A DNA stretch of 64,000 bases from contig NZ_JAHPYF010000003.1 in NCBI RefSeq assembly GCF_019041915.1, forward strand, positions 1 through 64,000. Direction: 5' to 3'. Every line of letters begins with the position of its first letter. Position 1 is the stretch's first letter. This DNA comes from Collinsella sp. MSK.8.10 (GTDB lineage: Bacteria; Actinomycetota; Coriobacteriia; Coriobacteriales; Coriobacteriaceae). The notes beneath the pieces were generated by a model. It was given only the letters and a program-made list of their open reading frames with translations. It did not search any database and was not told the DNA's origin. Below, in pieces: positions 24,341 through 33,056 of the stretch. The translations under genes were made by a program, and so were the position numbers.

Positions 24341-25702
24341 TTGTCTCGACTGAACAAAGGGGCCGCGGAGCAGCGTTTTCCACTGCCCGCCTTGCTCCAA
24401 AAGCTAGTCTGCGTCATGGCCGTGGCGCTCGCGCTGGTGTGCGCGGGGGCATATGCGCCCACGACCGCCCAGGCGCTTGAGACCGCAAAGATTACCGCCC
24501 GACCCAACACCGGTTCGGGCAGCGATGTGGTCGGCGGCACCGAGACGCGCATTACCTGGGAAGTTCAGGCCGATGCCGACGAGGAGCTGAGCGGTCTTTC
24601 TTTGACGTTTGTCGACGGCACGACATTTGGTACCGATGACACGCGATTGACGATGCTCTCGGGCGAGGACCTCATGGATCGTACGCCCATGAAACCCACG
24701 TGCACGGCTGATGGTCAGACGCTCAAGATCGACTTTGGCGAGACGGCGCCTGCCGGCGGCTTTTTCCGTGTCGAGGTTTATGGTGTGACGTTTCCCGTCG
24801 AGGGCGGCGATGAGGTCTTTAGCGGCACCTATACGCTCGCTGACGGGTTGACCAAGAAGATCTCCAAGATTCCGTCGGTGGAGATCAAGGGCGTGACGGC
24901 CTTCGATAACTTCCTGGCCGATCTTAAGGAGCAGCCGTGGGTCGAGGCCTGGAACTCCAATATGTTCCTGCGCCTGTTCTTGAACCCGGTCATTTTGGTC
25001 CAGAGCCTGCCGATCGTCTTCAAGGGCTTCCTCATGTCGCTCTCGATCGTGCTTGTGGCGTTTCCGCTGGCAATTCCCTTCGGTTTCGCCCTATCGCTCA
25101 TGCGCATTTCCAAGTCGCGCATCCTGCGCTGCCTTGCCGGTATCTACGTGAATATCATTCGCGGTACGCCGGCGTTCCTGCAGATCTATATCGCGTTCTT
25201 CGGTCTGCCGTTGGCCGGCGTCAAGGTTGATGACTATGTGCTCGGCGTCATCGTCATGGCCATGAATTCGTCTGCCTATCTGTGTGAGATCTTCCGTGCC
25301 GGTATTCAATCGATCCCCAAGGGTCAAAACGAGGCTGCTCGCTCTCTGGGCATGAATGCCTTCCAGACACTGCTCTACGTTATGATTCCGCAGACGTTCC
25401 GCAATGTTTTGCCTACGCTGACCAGCGAGTTTATCTTGCTTTACAAGGATACGTCGCTGCTTGCGGCCGTGGGTGTGGTCGAGATCGTCATGAACGCCCG
25501 TACCATCGTGGCCACGACGGGCTCCATCACGCCGTATGTGGTTGCCGCCCTGTTCTATCTGGTCATCACCCTGCCGCTCGCTCGCTTGGTGAGCGGTCTT
25601 GAGGCGAGGCTTTTGGGCACGGCCGAGACCAAGAAGAAGCGTCCCGCCAAGAGCGCCGGACAGGTTGTCGCGACGCCTGCCGATCACATCGCCGGTCTGT
25701 AA
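24341..25702 (+). CDS. amino-acid ABC transporter permease with N-terminal extracytoplasmic domain
   Basis: A 453-residue membrane protein. Residues 205-435 are a HisM/GlnP-type permease with several transmembrane helices and the EAA loop (GQNEAARSLGMNAF) that contacts the ATPase. Before it come a signal-like helix (21-45, AQA-L cleavage-like) and an extra beta-rich domain (about 47-180) with a WEV/TFVDG pattern. This domain is absent from ordinary permeases of about 220 residues, so it probably sits outside the membrane near the binding protein. The TTG start at 24341 follows AGGAG; upstream in-frame sequence runs through a hairpin. Confidence 0.88.
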   Translation: MSRLNKGAAEQRFPLPALLQKLVCVMAVALALVCAGAYAPTTAQALETAKITARPNTGSGSDVVGGTETRITWEVQADADEELSGLSLTFVDGTTFGTDDTRLTMLSGEDLMDRTPMKPTCTADGQTLKIDFGETAPAGGFFRVEVYGVTFPVEGGDEVFSGTYTLADGLTKKISKIPSVEIKGVTAFDNFLADLKEQPWVEAWNSNMFLRLFLNPVILVQSLPIVFKGFLMSLSIVLVAFPLAIPFGFALSLMRISKSRILRCLAGIYVNIIRGTPAFLQIYIAFFGLPLAGVKVDDYVLGVIVMAMNSSAYLCEIFRAGIQSIPKGQNEAARSLGMNAFQTLLYVMIPQTFRNVLPTLTSEFILLYKDTSLLAAVGVVEIVMNARTIVATTGSITPYVVAALFYLVITLPLARLVSGLEARLLGTAETKKKRPAKSAGQVVATPADHIAGL

Positions 25703-25714
25703 GGAGGTCCTATC

Positions 25715-26467
25715 ATGAGCGAAACCAATAACTCGAACGAGGTCGTCGTCAGTATCAAGAACCTCCAGAAGGCCTTTGGCGACAACGTGGTCCTGCGCGA
25801 TATCGATCTGGATGTTCACAAGGGTGAGGTCGTTGTGGTCTTGGGCCCCTCGGGCTCGGGCAAGTCGACGATGCTTCGCTGCATCAATCGTCTGGAGCAT
25901 CCCACGAGTGGCTCGATTATCGTTGAGGGCGTGGATGTGTGCGCCAAGGGTGTCGACCTCAACAAGGTGCGTACGCATCTGGGTATGGTGTTCCAGCAGT
26001 TCAATTTGTTCCCGCACCTGTCGGTCAAAAAGAACGTCATGCTTGCGCAACAAAAGGTGCTCAAGCGCAGCAAGGAAGAGGCCGAAAAGATCGCCGTCGA
26101 GGAGCTGACCAAGGTCGGTCTTGCCGAGCGCATCGATTTTATGCCGAGTCAGCTTTCGGGCGGCCAGCAGCAGCGCGTTGCCATCGCCCGCGCCCTGTCG
26201 ATGAACCCGCACGTCATGCTCTTTGACGAGGCCACCTCGGCGCTCGACCCTGAGCTCGTGCGCGACGTCCTGGGCGTCATGCGTGACCTGGCGCACGACG
26301 GTATGACCATGATCGTCGTGACGCACGAGATGGGCTTTGCCCGCGATGTCGCCGACCGCGTCGTCTTTATGGACGGAGGCGTCATTGTGGAAGAGGGTAC
26401 GCCGAGCGAGGTCTTCGACCATCCTAAGAGCGAGCGCACCAAGGCGTTCTTGGGCAATATCTCGTAG
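25715..26467 (+). CDS. amino-acid ABC transporter ATP-binding protein
   Basis: A 250-residue GlnQ-type ATPase that powers the adjacent permease. It carries Walker [11 protein letters not shown]-loop VFQQF, signature LSGGQQQR, Walker [13 protein letters not shown] and the switch His (VVTHEM). AAGGAGGT precedes the ATG, and the gap to the permease is 12 bases. A strong bidirectional terminator follows. Confidence 0.95.
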   Translation: MSETNNSNEVVVSIKNLQKAFGDNVVLRDIDLDVHKGEVVVVLGPSGSGKSTMLRCINRLEHPTSGSIIVEGVDVCAKGVDLNKVRTHLGMVFQQFNLFPHLSVKKNVMLAQQKVLKRSKEEAEKIAVEELTKVGLAERIDFMPSQLSGGQQQRVAIARALSMNPHVMLFDEATSALDPELVRDVLGVMRDLAHDGMTMIVVTHEMGFARDVADRVVFMDGGVIVEEGTPSEVFDHPKSERTKAFLGNIS

Positions 26468-26488
26468 CCGGTTGATGTAACTGCCGTT

Positions 26489-26532
26489 ACAAAAGAGCGG
26501 GGCTGGACTTGAATCCAGCCCCGCTCTTTTGT
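26489..26532. terminator. bidirectional terminator
   Basis: A stem of about 19 bp (ACAAAAGAGCGGGGCTGGA with TCCAGCCCCGCTCTTTTGT) has A/T tracts on both sides. It serves the convergent transporter operon (plus) and flavodoxin operon (minus). Confidence 0.93.
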
Positions 26533-26582
26533 AGGGATGGGGATGCGCTTTGATGCAGGCTCTCTTGGAGGCCCTGGGTTCG

Positions 26583-27002
26583 TTACGCGAGCTCGGCTCC
26601 GAGGGCCTTGCAAGCGGTCTCGCCCTCGTCGTCGGGCGCGTCGTAGCAGATGGTGGAGTCCACGACGTTGACGCCGGCCTCGTCGGCGTCGGCCTTCCAG
26701 TTGTCCATCCACTCGCCCTCGGCCCACGAATAGGAGCCAAAGAGGACGACCCTCTTGTCGCCGAGAGTCTCCTTGACCTCGTCCCACATCGGCTGGAACT
26801 CATCGTACTCGAGTTCCTCGGAGCCCATGGCGGGGCAGCCGAAGGCGATGGCGTCATAGCCTTCGGCCTTGTCTGCGGAGAAGTCGGCGCAGGAGATGAC
26901 CTCTGCCTCGGCACCCGCGGACGTGGCGCCTTCGGCGACGAGATTTGCCATGGCCTCGGTATTGCCCGTGCCGCTCCAATAGACGACGGCGATCTTGCTC
27001 AT
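26583..27002 (-). CDS. flavodoxin
   Basis: A 139-residue FMN electron carrier. The phosphate-binding loop is SGTGNTE (10-16), and the later FMN-contacting loops FGCPAMGSEE and FGSYSWAEGEW are present. Flavodoxins commonly replace ferredoxin when iron is scarce. GAAAGGA precedes the ATG. It is 46 bases downstream of the DUF3793 gene and probably co-transcribed with it. Confidence 0.93.
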   Translation of the reverse strand: MSKIAVVYWSGTGNTEAMANLVAEGATSAGAEAEVISCADFSADKAEGYDAIAFGCPAMGSEELEYDEFQPMWDEVKETLGDKRVVLFGSYSWAEGEWMDNWKADADEAGVNVVDSTICYDAPDDEGETACKALGAELA

Positions 27003-27048
27003 GTTGAGTCCTTTCAGTTGTGCGGCAGGTTGCCGCGGCTTCTATGTT

Positions 27049-27753
27049 CTATCGGGTTGCCTGGGCAAGTTGCGCCAAGCTGCTGCCCTGCTGATAGACA
27101 AAGGTGAGGTATTGAGTGCAAGCGCGGTAGGCGTCAAACATCGCAAGCGCTTGCTCGACATTCGTGTAGACCTTCCAAGCTCCAAAGACCTTGTAGTTCT
27201 CGCCGCGCTGGACGATAAACTCGCGCACATCGTCGTAGGGATATCCGAGGAAGTAGCCTATTTCGTGCGGAAACTCGCAGGTGCAGTCGTTGCTGCAGCT
27301 AGCTTGCTGGGGTAGTGCGCATCGAGTCTGGCTACAGGCGCATTCCGCGACGTTATTGCTCGCGAGCGTGATGCGTGATGCCAAATGCACAAGGCATGTC
27401 GAAAGGTCTCTCGTGTCGTAGCCTTCCGAGGCGAGCGCCGTTTGGGCGCGAGGGTCTGCGAAATAGGTGGTGAGGCTTTTGGCTCGGTACATATACACGA
27501 GCGCTCCGCAGGGCCGCCAGACCAAAACACTCAGGTGGATACCGAACGGGTCAAGCTCGCGATTGCACTGGGCGATAACGTTGAGCAGGCGTGCTCGGCG
27601 CTCTGCGATGGTTTCGGTTGCGACCGAGCCGTCCCCGTGGGCGTAGGTGCCTGGATAGGTAAAGAGCGATGCCGGCTTGATGCCCGCGAGCGTGGGAGAG
27701 CAGTTGCGCACGACTGCCGCCTGAAACGTTGGGATGTCTATGGTTCGAGTCAC
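27049..27753 (-). CDS. DUF3793 family protein
   Basis: A 234-residue cytosolic protein of unknown function. It matches DUF3793 by the segment CEFPHEIGYFLGYPYDDV and the C-terminal KVFGAWKVY. It holds an unusual cluster of Cys (ECACSQTRC ... CSNDCTC, about 137-160) that could bind metal or a cluster. DUF3793 genes are often found beside flavodoxin, as here, which points to a shared redox or iron-related role. The GTG start at 27753 follows TAAGGAG on the minus strand. A DtxR-like box lies just upstream. Confidence 0.8.
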   Translation of the reverse strand: MTRTIDIPTFQAAVVRNCSPTLAGIKPASLFTYPGTYAHGDGSVATETIAERRARLLNVIAQCNRELDPFGIHLSVLVWRPCGALVYMYRAKSLTTYFADPRAQTALASEGYDTRDLSTCLVHLASRITLASNNVAECACSQTRCALPQQASCSNDCTCEFPHEIGYFLGYPYDDVREFIVQRGENYKVFGAWKVYTNVEQALAMFDAYRACTQYLTFVYQQGSSLAQLAQATR

Positions 27754-27769
27754 GGCGCTCCTTACGGAT

Positions 27770-27789
27770 CTAACTGTTAGCCTAGGAAA
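27770..27789 (-). promoter_or_regulatory. candidate DtxR/IdeR-type iron box
   Basis: On the minus strand the sequence TTTTCCTAGGCTAACAGTTA contains the core TAGGCTAAC of the DtxR/IdeR consensus. It sits about 20-35 bases before the DUF3793 start, overlapping the likely promoter, and would give iron-dependent control of DUF3793 and flavodoxin. Confidence 0.45.
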
Positions 27790-27880
27790 ACTTATACACG
27801 AAAGTAAGCCTTGGTCAACAAAAAAGTTTGAAGAGGGAAACTAATTGACCGAACGGACATGATTTTGGGTTAAGATGGGG

Positions 27881-27897
27881 ACACCCCATGGGGGTAT
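27881..27897. promoter_or_regulatory. candidate CsoR-type copper operator
   Basis: ACACCCCATGGGGGTAT is a GC-rich dyad of the type bound by CsoR/RcnR regulators (TACCCC...GGGGTA). It lies 30 bases before the HMA-domain gene and just after a possible -10 (TAAGAT, 27871-27876) with a long-spaced TTGACC (27845-27850). No csoR gene is in the window. Confidence 0.55.
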
Positions 27898-27926
27898 CTA
27901 GATAGTGCTACTTGAAAGGGGAACGC

Positions 27927-28310
27927 ATGAGCGACTTGCTCAACCCTGCGAATCTCATCGTGCTGGCCGTCATTGCCGTCGGCATGTTTTTTGGACTGCG
28001 TCGCATTGCCGCTTCGACACACGGGAAGAGTTGCTGCAGCGATGGTGCGAGCGGCAAGAAGGCCAAAAAGGTTGTTGTGGTGGATACCGATGCATCGCAC
28101 TATCCCTATAGCGATGAGCTGCTCATCGGCGGCATGAGCTGTGACGGCTGCGCTCAGAACGTGGCCAATGCCCTCAATGCGCTGGACGGCGTGTGGGCAA
28201 CGGTGACGTATGCGGATCACACGGCACGTGTGCGCTCTAAACAGCCGGTTGATCGTGGTGTTCTCGAGACGGCCGTGAAAGACGCGGGCTACTACGTCAT
28301 GACGCTGTAA
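27927..28310 (+). CDS. membrane-anchored heavy-metal-associated (HMA) domain protein
   Basis: A 127-residue protein with one N-terminal transmembrane helix (about 9-25), a Cys-Cys pair (SCCSDG) and a Lys-rich linker, then an HMA domain (about 63-127) with the metal-binding motif GGMSCDGCAQNV. It is probably a copper(I) chaperone or sensor tethered to the membrane. No P-type ATPase is next to it. The ATG at 27927 follows AAAGGGGA. The CsoR-type box upstream suggests induction by copper. Confidence 0.85.
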   Translation: MSDLLNPANLIVLAVIAVGMFFGLRRIAASTHGKSCCSDGASGKKAKKVVVVDTDASHYPYSDELLIGGMSCDGCAQNVANALNALDGVWATVTYADHTARVRSKQPVDRGVLETAVKDAGYYVMTL

Positions 28311-28336
28311 GCGCCGCCCTGGATGCGCTTCCTTGG

Positions 28337-28762
28337 CTAGGCTCGTCCGCGCAGTTCGATGTCTTGGATGTCGTCGAAGTCGATGGCGATGTCTTTGAGC
28401 TTGAGGAGCTTGAAGGCGGGGAGCGCCTCGTCGAGGATGCCGGTGCGGGAGCGATGGCCGTACGTATCGTAATAGGTGACACGAACCAAGTCGCCACGTT
28501 TGAGACCCTCGAGCTTTTTAGAAAGTACGAGGGCTTTTTCTTCCGCGAGCTCACGTTTTGGCTCGACGGTGATTTCCTGCTTGCGCACGAGTTCGTAGTA
28601 TCCCGTGAGGGCGGCAAAGGGCATAAACTGTGCGGCGCGGTTGGCGCGCACGGCACCGTTGGCAGTGAGGTTGGGGTCGGCGGCGCGGCGTCTGCCCTCG
28701 GGGTCCGCCAAGCGCTCGAAGGCGGTCGGCGGGCGCACGGGCTGTTGTTTGGGTTTAGGCAC
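28337..28762 (-). CDS. YolD-like family protein
   Basis: A 141-residue protein with the YolD signature RAAQFMPFAALTGYYELV. YolD-like proteins are typically encoded directly after UmuC/DinB-type polymerases in Gram-positive bacteria and are thought to assist them. The GTG at 28762 overlaps the end of the polymerase gene by 8 bases and has GGAGG just upstream, indicating translational coupling. It therefore shares the polymerase's LexA-controlled promoter. Confidence 0.85.
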   Translation of the reverse strand: MPKPKQQPVRPPTAFERLADPEGRRRAADPNLTANGAVRANRAAQFMPFAALTGYYELVRKQEITVEPKRELAEEKALVLSKKLEGLKRGDLVRVTYYDTYGHRSRTGILDEALPAFKLLKLKDIAIDFDDIQDIELRGRA

Positions 28763-30260
28763 GGTGTCCTCCAACTTGTTCGTTGCGTTCGCGCGCGGTG
28801 GCGCCGGCGGTAAAGCTTAATCCCTTGACGAGCGCGTTCTTGCCGTACTTGCCTTTCACGGCCAGGACGGTGCGCGCCAGGTCGCGCTCGCGCTCATCGG
28901 CCTCGATATCGCTGAATAGATCGATGGTGGCAAATTCCTCGGGCATGAGGTTGCCAAATCCCAGGTTGATGCGCTTGACCGGTCGTTTGGGATCGACAGT
29001 ATGCGCCCAGAGCTCATCGAAATAGCCCATGATCTTCTTAAACGAATTGGTACGCTCGCTCAGCTTTCGCGAGGCGTTAGAGTGCGCAAAGAGTGCGGCA
29101 TAGCCACCGCGCGGTTTGCCGCCATGCTCTCCCACAAAGATGCCATCGATTGCCTGCGCTTCGCGCACCAGGCGACGCCGTTCGTCATCGCGCTGGACGG
29201 GCTTGGGCGCACGGGGCGCGAGCTCGGGGTCGGCGGTTGCGGTGGGTTCGATACTCGATGTGCTCGAGCGCAGGTGCCCGCATCCGTCCACATACTGCGC
29301 TGTACCGCTGGCGTCGAGGCGGCGTATGTCGGCGCGTTCGCTCGCGTAGCCCACAAAGAGCGAGATGCTGTCGCAGACCACGTGCTTATCGACCAAGTCT
29401 AAAACGGCGTTGTCGACCATCTCGCGCAAGACGGTATAGGCCTGTTCGTAGGCATAACCCTTCGAGAGCACCTGTCCTGTGGTGGTCGAAGTTGCTTGCG
29501 GGCGATAGGCTTGGATATCGGCGATGGTTGTCGGCTCGCGCCCGAAGGCATGGTCGATGAGATATTCGGCATTGACGCCGAGCTCGTCGTAGAGCAGGTT
29601 CTCGTCGAGTGCGGCGACACCCATCAGGTCGTAGACGCCATACTTTTCGAGTCGTGCTGCCACGCCGGGGCCGATGCCCCAGATATCGGTGATGGGACGA
29701 TGGGGCCAGATCTCTTTGCGAAAGGTCTCGTCGTCGAGTATGCCGATGCGGCTGAGTACGTGCTTGGCGGTGATATCGAGCGCTACCTTGGCCTGGAATA
29801 GGTTGGGGCCGATGCCGACCGTCGCCGTGATGCCGGTGCGCGCGAGGACCTCATCGCGCAACATGCAGGCAAAGCCTTTGGCATTGGTATGGTAGAGGTC
29901 TAGATAGGGCGTCACGTCGATAAAGCATTCGTCGATTGAATAGACGTGAATGTCTTGCGGGCTCACGTATTCCAGATAGATGCCGTAGATTTGCGCCGAC
30001 ACTTCCATGTAGTGCTGCATGCGCGGTGCGGCTTTGATGTAGTCGATGCCGTCGGGAATCTCAAACAGACGGCAGCGATTGTGAATCCCTAAGTCCTTCA
30101 TGGCCTGTGTGATGGCGAGGCAGATGGTCGTGCGCCCGCGCGATTCGTCGGCAACGACCAGGTTGGTGGTGAGCGGGTTGAGTCCGCGGTCGACGCACTC
30201 GACGCTAGCGTAAAACGTCTTGAGGTCGATGCAGATATAGGTGTGACGCTCGTGCCCCAC
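28755..30260 (-). CDS. Y-family (UmuC/DinB-type) translesion DNA polymerase
   Basis: A 501-residue translesion polymerase that bypasses damaged bases. Catalytic acids are Asp12 (CIDLKTFYASVEC) and Asp110-Glu111 (SIDE). The helix-hairpin-helix thumb carries DIWGIGPGVAARLEKYG, and a little-finger domain follows. It is longer than DinB (about 350) and similar to the UvrX/UmuC-like group of Gram-positives. The GTG at 30260 is chosen because GGAGG precedes it; in-frame ATGs further upstream would overlap the operator. LexA control is indicated by the adjacent box. Confidence 0.92.
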   Translation of the reverse strand: MGHERHTYICIDLKTFYASVECVDRGLNPLTTNLVVADESRGRTTICLAITQAMKDLGIHNRCRLFEIPDGIDYIKAAPRMQHYMEVSAQIYGIYLEYVSPQDIHVYSIDECFIDVTPYLDLYHTNAKGFACMLRDEVLARTGITATVGIGPNLFQAKVALDITAKHVLSRIGILDDETFRKEIWPHRPITDIWGIGPGVAARLEKYGVYDLMGVAALDENLLYDELGVNAEYLIDHAFGREPTTIADIQAYRPQATSTTTGQVLSKGYAYEQAYTVLREMVDNAVLDLVDKHVVCDSISLFVGYASERADIRRLDASGTAQYVDGCGHLRSSTSSIEPTATADPELAPRAPKPVQRDDERRRLVREAQAIDGIFVGEHGGKPRGGYAALFAHSNASRKLSERTNSFKKIMGYFDELWAHTVDPKRPVKRINLGFGNLMPEEFATIDLFSDIEADERERDLARTVLAVKGKYGKNALVKGLSFTAGATARERNEQVGGHRA

Positions 30261-30289
30261 GCGTCCTCCCATCAAACACATGTTCTTAT

Positions 30290-30332
30290 CGAATATCTGT
30301 TCGATAATACCCGCTCGTCCGGACATCGTCAA
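30290..30332 (-). promoter_or_regulatory. SOS promoter with LexA box
   Basis: On the minus strand TTGACG (30332-30327) and TATTAT (30309-30304) are separated by 17 bases. They are followed immediately by CGAACAGATATTCG (30303-30290), which fits the Gram-positive/actinobacterial LexA box CGAAC-N4-GTTCG with one mismatch. Repression at the start site of the polymerase-yolD transcript is expected. Confidence 0.85.
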
Positions 30333-30340
30333 AACCTGTC

Positions 30341-30368
30341 AAAAAGGGACTGGTTTGTTTTGGTAGGT
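30341..30368. repeat. outer inverted-repeat arm, left
   Basis: The 28-base sequence AAAAAGGGACTGGTTTG... is the reverse complement of 31068-31095 at 24 of 28 positions. The two arms flank the half-length Fe-ADH-like gene. Confidence 0.7.
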
Positions 30369-30445
30369 ATGGTCGTGCGGTTGGATTGGGTTTTTAACGC
30401 AGCTCTAAAGAGTGCGAAACAGCTCGGAAAACCTCGCTTCGTAGC

Positions 30446-31021
30446 ATGAGCCTAACGATTGATACCGCCTATGCGCACGGAAGGGTTGTGGGAAAGATGG
30501 TCAATTATGGGTTTGGTATGCCGACGCGCCTTGTTGCGGATGGAGACGTGGCTCGCTGGTGCGGACGATTGGTCGCTCACTACGGTGGCACCAAGGCGCT
30601 GGTCGTGTTGGGCGGTGACAAGCATACGCGCGATGAGCTTGTCTCGGCGGCACTTGGCTCGCTTGATCGAGCCCTGCTCGAGCGCGTGCTTTTTCGCTGC
30701 GGCTCGTTTGAGGGCGACGGGGGAGACGAGCTGATCGACGAAGCCGTGGCCCTGGCGACCGACGAAGGCGTGGACTTTGTCCTGGCGATTGGCGATGCCG
30801 ATACTGCTGGCTTTGCGCGCGAGCTCGCGCGTCGCATGGCGGCGCTCGATGCCGGCGAAGACGGTTTTGTCCCTTATGGATGCATTGTCTCGGAGGGCAA
30901 GGCGCCTGCTGTCGTGGGCATCGGTGAGGTTCCCGTTTTTGCCATTATCGCGCCCGAACTGCTGGAGGGCATCGGGTCTCCTCTGCGTGAGTTGCTCGGT
31001 AGCATCTGCGCCGCGGCCTAA
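30446..31021 (+). CDS. half-length iron-ADH-like Rossmann protein
   Basis: A 191-residue protein resembling only the N-terminal nucleotide-binding half of iron-containing alcohol dehydrogenases (FGMPTRLV, ALVVLGGD, DFVLAIGD). The GGGS cofactor motif is changed to GDAD, and the C-terminal helical domain with the metal-binding His residues is absent. It is unlikely to be an active dehydrogenase. It may be a degenerate gene or a reused domain. The start is uncertain: ATG 30446 has no good ribosome binding site, while ATG 30497 follows AAGGG and GGGAAAG. Confidence 0.6.
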   Translation: MSLTIDTAYAHGRVVGKMVNYGFGMPTRLVADGDVARWCGRLVAHYGGTKALVVLGGDKHTRDELVSAALGSLDRALLERVLFRCGSFEGDGGDELIDEAVALATDEGVDFVLAIGDADTAGFARELARRMAALDAGEDGFVPYGCIVSEGKAPAVVGIGEVPVFAIIAPELLEGIGSPLRELLGSICAAA

Positions 31022-31031
31022 TATTTGCCAT

Positions 31032-31095
31032 AAAAGGACGGGTTGTTTTTGGTTGGTAAAGCGTTTGACCTGCCAAAATAAGCCTGTCCCTTTTT
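31032..31095 (+). repeat. palindromic hairpin, right element
   Basis: AAAAGGACGGGTTG... (31032-31057) pairs imperfectly with 31068-31095, which ends in TTTTT, so it could act as a terminator for the preceding gene. The right arm also matches the distant left arm at 30341-30368. Confidence 0.7.
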
Positions 31096-31220
31096 AATCG
31101 GTTGCCGTTTGGGGGCCGATTGGCAACGCTCGCTGATTGTAGTCTTGACCTGCGCTAGAATAGTGGCATCTGAATGTCCGGGCGCATGGAGGCGTGCGCC
31201 CGTATGCTGAGGAGGACTCT

Positions 31221-32915
31221 ATGGCAACTGTTGCCGCACCTATCGATGCTACGTCGACTGCCGCTTGGAAGGCGCTCGAGGCTCATCAGGAGAAGCTCGA
31301 GGCCGAAGGTATCGACCTCAAGGCCTGGTTCGCTGCTGACGCCGACCGCGTGAACAAGCTGAGCTTTGACGCCGGTGACCTGCACTTCGATCTGTCGAAG
31401 AACCTGGTGACCGATGAGACCGTCAAGCTGCTGTGCGATCTTGCCCGCGAGGTGAAGCTCGAGGAGCGCCGCGACGCCATGTTCTCTGGCGAGCACATCA
31501 ACACTACCGAGGACCGCGCTGTCCTGCACACCGCGCTGCGCCGCCCGGCAAGCGAGAAGGGCCAGCTCATCGTCGACGGCCAGGACGTCGTCGCCGACGT
31601 GCACGAGGTCCTCGACCGCATGTATGCCTTCGCCGAGCGCGTGCGCTCCGGTGGGTGGAAGGGCGTTACCGGCAAGAAGATCGAGCATCTGGTGTCCATC
31701 GGCATCGGCGGCTCCGACCTGGGCCCGGTCATGGCCTACGAGGCTCTGCGCCCCTATGCCGACGCCGGTATCGACTGCCGCTACATCTCCAACATCGACC
31801 CCAACGACCAGGCCGAGAAGCTCAAGGGCCTGGATCCCGAGACCACGCTCGTAATCATCGTCTCCAAGACCTTCACCACGCTCGAGACCCTCACCAACGC
31901 CCGCGAGGTCAAGACCTGGATGCTCGAGCAGCTCAAGGCTCAGGGCGCCATCGACGGCTCCGATGAGCAGAACGCCGAGGCCGTGGCAAAGCACTTCGTC
32001 GCCGTTTCCACCGCACTCGAGAAGGTCGAGGCCTTCGGTATCGACCCCGCCAACGCCTTCGGTTTCTGGAACTGGGTTGGCGGCCGCTATTCCGTTGACT
32101 CCGCCGTGGGCCTGTCGCTGATCGTCGTGCTCGGCCCCGAGCGCTTCCGGCAGTTCCTCGAAGGCTTCCACGCCATCGACGAGTACTTCTGCAACACCCC
32201 GCTCGAGAACAACGCCGTCGCGCTGATGGGCCTGCTCAATGTCTGGTACGTCAACTTCTTCGGTTCCAAGAGCCACGCCGTGCTTCCGTACTGCCAGTAT
32301 CTGCACCGCTTCCCGGCCTACCTGCAGCAGCTCACCATGGAGTCCAACGGCAAGCACGTCCGCTGGGACGGCAGCGCTGTGACCTCCGATACCGGTGAGA
32401 TCTTCTGGGGCGAGCCCGGCACCAACGGCCAGCATGCCTTCTATCAGCTGCTGCACCAGGGCACTGTGGTGGTCCCGGCCGACTTTATCGCTTTCGCCAA
32501 CACTGCCAACCCTGCGACCGACAGCGGCCAGGATGTCCACGAGCTGTTCCTGGGCAACTTCCTGGCCCAGACCAAGGCGCTCGCCTTTGGTAAGACGGCC
32601 GACGAGGTTCGTGCCGAGGGCACGCCCGAGCAGATCGTCCCGGCCCGCTGCTTTGAGGGTAACCGTCCGACGACCTCGATCTTTGGCGACACGCTGACCC
32701 CGTTTGCGCTCGGCGAGCTCATCGCCCTGTACGAGCACATCGTATTTGTCGAGGGCACGGTCTGGGGCATCGACTCCTACGACCAGTGGGGCGTCGAGCT
32801 GGGCAAGCAGCTTGCCAAGCAGATTACCCCTGCCTTCCACGACGACGCCGCCAAGGCCGAGCAGGACGCTTCGACTCAGGCGCTCATCGAGTTCTACCGC
32901 GCTCACCGTAAGTAG
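31221..32915 (+). CDS. pgi: glucose-6-phosphate isomerase
   Basis: It interconverts glucose 6-phosphate and fructose 6-phosphate in glycolysis. The 564-residue protein has two SIS domains with phosphate-contacting segments GIGGSDLGP and SKTFTTLET, the [14 protein letters not shown] signature and a C-terminal catalytic Lys region ([14 protein letters not shown]). The length matches the long (about 550) bacterial form. GAGGAGG precedes the ATG. It also accepts the glucose 6-phosphate released by the FrlB route encoded downstream. A strong terminator follows. Confidence 0.96.
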   Translation: MATVAAPIDATSTAAWKALEAHQEKLEAEGIDLKAWFAADADRVNKLSFDAGDLHFDLSKNLVTDETVKLLCDLAREVKLEERRDAMFSGEHINTTEDRAVLHTALRRPASEKGQLIVDGQDVVADVHEVLDRMYAFAERVRSGGWKGVTGKKIEHLVSIGIGGSDLGPVMAYEALRPYADAGIDCRYISNIDPNDQAEKLKGLDPETTLVIIVSKTFTTLETLTNAREVKTWMLEQLKAQGAIDGSDEQNAEAVAKHFVAVSTALEKVEAFGIDPANAFGFWNWVGGRYSVDSAVGLSLIVVLGPERFRQFLEGFHAIDEYFCNTPLENNAVALMGLLNVWYVNFFGSKSHAVLPYCQYLHRFPAYLQQLTMESNGKHVRWDGSAVTSDTGEIFWGEPGTNGQHAFYQLLHQGTVVVPADFIAFANTANPATDSGQDVHELFLGNFLAQTKALAFGKTADEVRAEGTPEQIVPARCFEGNRPTTSIFGDTLTPFALGELIALYEHIVFVEGTVWGIDSYDQWGVELGKQLAKQITPAFHDDAAKAEQDASTQALIEFYRAHRK

Positions 32916-32948
32916 TCGCTGCTGTTAACGCATCGTGCCTTATAGTCA

Positions 32949-32981
32949 GGGGCCCGTATCCTATCGGATGCGGGCCCCTTT
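32949..32981 (+). terminator. pgi terminator
   Basis: A 13-bp stem (GGGGCCCGTATCC / GGATGCGGGCCCC, one G-U) with a TATC loop is followed by TTT. Confidence 0.88.
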
Positions 32982-33056
32982 GCTTTGCCGTGGTCCCGGG
33001 GCGCACGGCCTTTGTGGAACATCGCCGGGGCGCCGCGCGCTGCGAGAACCCTGCGC

